A DNA stretch of 5,680 nt, taken from assembly GCA_021844725.1 (NCBI GenBank), contig JAKBSX010000233.1, positions 1-5,680 on the forward strand, written 5' to 3'. Positions 5,381 through 5,680 of the stretch are shown here, in pieces. This stretch comes from Actinomycetes bacterium (GTDB lineage: Bacteria; Actinomycetota; Acidimicrobiia; Acidimicrobiales; Acidimicrobiaceae). How positions within the stretch are numbered: the stretch's first letter is position 1; each line of letters opens with the position of its first letter. The translations under genes and the position numbers were made by a program. The notes beneath the pieces were generated by a model that was not told the DNA's origin, did not search any database, and saw nothing but the letters and a program-made list of their open reading frames with translations.

Positions 5381-5680
5381 CGTCGCCGAAAAGCCACGGT
5401 ACTTGGCATCGTATTTCTTCCCGGGCCGCCGCCGCCTGAGCACGCAACTCATTCCGGACCGCAATATCCTCTGGCGTTATCGCATCTCCATAGAATGACC
5501 AAAGCTCTTCCAGAATGAGAAACGCCTTAGCCGCAATTATACGTTTGGAGTAAGCCCCATGTGTGACTGCGGCAAGGTTGCCGTCCTCAAATGGTTTCCA
5601 TGAGTACCCACGGGCCGGGCCGTATGAGAGAGCGACGGTCCCGTCTTTTCTTATGGTGATTATCGGCGCTACCTGTTGTC
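5364..5680 (-). CDS. Phage packaging-associated HGAYS protein (partial, N-terminus outside the window)
   Basis: A minus-strand frame is open from the window edge to TGA at 5364-5366, giving the C-terminal 104 residues. It contains RKDGTVALSYGPARG, then GNLAAVTHGAYS, followed by a helical stretch (AFLILEELW) and AVRNELRAQAAAAREEI, and ends WLFGDDGTED. The GN(L/T)xALxHGAxS pattern is, from family knowledge, typical of small actinobacterial prophage proteins encoded next to the terminase, which are often annotated as small-subunit-like. A role in DNA packaging is therefore inferred and not proven. No start is visible; it lies beyond 5680. Together with the integrase it supports a phage or phage-satellite origin for the region. 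Its end overlaps a 33-aa ORF. Confidence 0.72.
   Translation of the reverse strand, partial: QQVAPIITIRKDGTVALSYGPARGYSWKPFEDGNLAAVTHGAYSKRIIAAKAFLILEELWSFYGDAITPEDIAVRNELRAQAAAAREEIRCQVPWLFGDDGTED

Noticed and set aside
4415..5680. 13-bp repeat GCTACCTGTTGTC at 4415-4427 and 5668-5680
   Set aside because: A match of this length is not unlikely by chance. The second copy touches the window edge, so its extent cannot be judged.
1..5680. CRISPR array, rRNA, transposase or insertion sequence
   Set aside because: No regularly spaced repeats, rRNA-like sequence, transposase frame or terminal inverted repeats were seen on either strand.

Overview
The window appears to be one end of an integrated, phage-like mobile element in an actinobacterium. 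Acidimicrobiia is my best guess. The basis is threonine/alanine/proline linkers of the TTTT(A/V)APTTTT kind, a bPH/SHOCT protein, GTG starts, a tRNA gene without an encoded CCA, and a base composition near 50% GC by eye. The taxonomic call is an inference from protein style and not from a marker gene.

Layout, left to right. Positions 1-76 are short upstream sequence with no gene I can call. A complete tRNA-Pro(GGG) lies at 77-151 on the + strand. Directly 3' of it, and pointing toward it, is an intact tyrosine recombinase (247-1383, -). This is the classic arrangement of an element integrated into the 3' end of a tRNA gene, so the element should extend rightward past 5680. Positions 1384-1844 are mostly non-coding: an integrase promoter/operator region and a possible eroded + strand reading frame. 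A small cysteine-containing protein that looks 5'-truncated follows (1845-2210, -), then a gene-poor gap (2211-2615).

Next is a well-formed two-gene minus-strand unit: a 63-aa zinc-knuckle/membrane protein (3721-3912) overlapping by 11 nt a 371-aa protein with two PH-like regions and a C-terminal SHOCT domain (2616-3731). Upstream of it are a membrane-anchored secreted protein broken by a single-base frameshift (4012-4549) and a small single-pass membrane protein (4788-5162, possibly starting at an ATT at 5177). The right edge holds the C-terminal 104 residues of a phage packaging-associated 'HGAYS' protein (5364-5680, -), overlapped by a 33-codon ORF.

Every called protein gene is on the minus strand. 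The integrase and the right-edge gene give the region its phage-like character. Between them sit three or four small membrane or exported proteins with no replication or packaging role, which read as cell-envelope cargo (morons). At least one of these is frameshifted and another looks truncated, so the cargo region may be decaying, or the sequence may carry indel errors. A 16-bp direct repeat flanks the 4788-5162 gene and marks it as a possible inserted unit. I do not see a clear new defence or enzymatic system. The most unusual items are the repeat-flanked membrane gene with an apparent non-canonical start, and the zinc-knuckle/PH-SHOCT pair.
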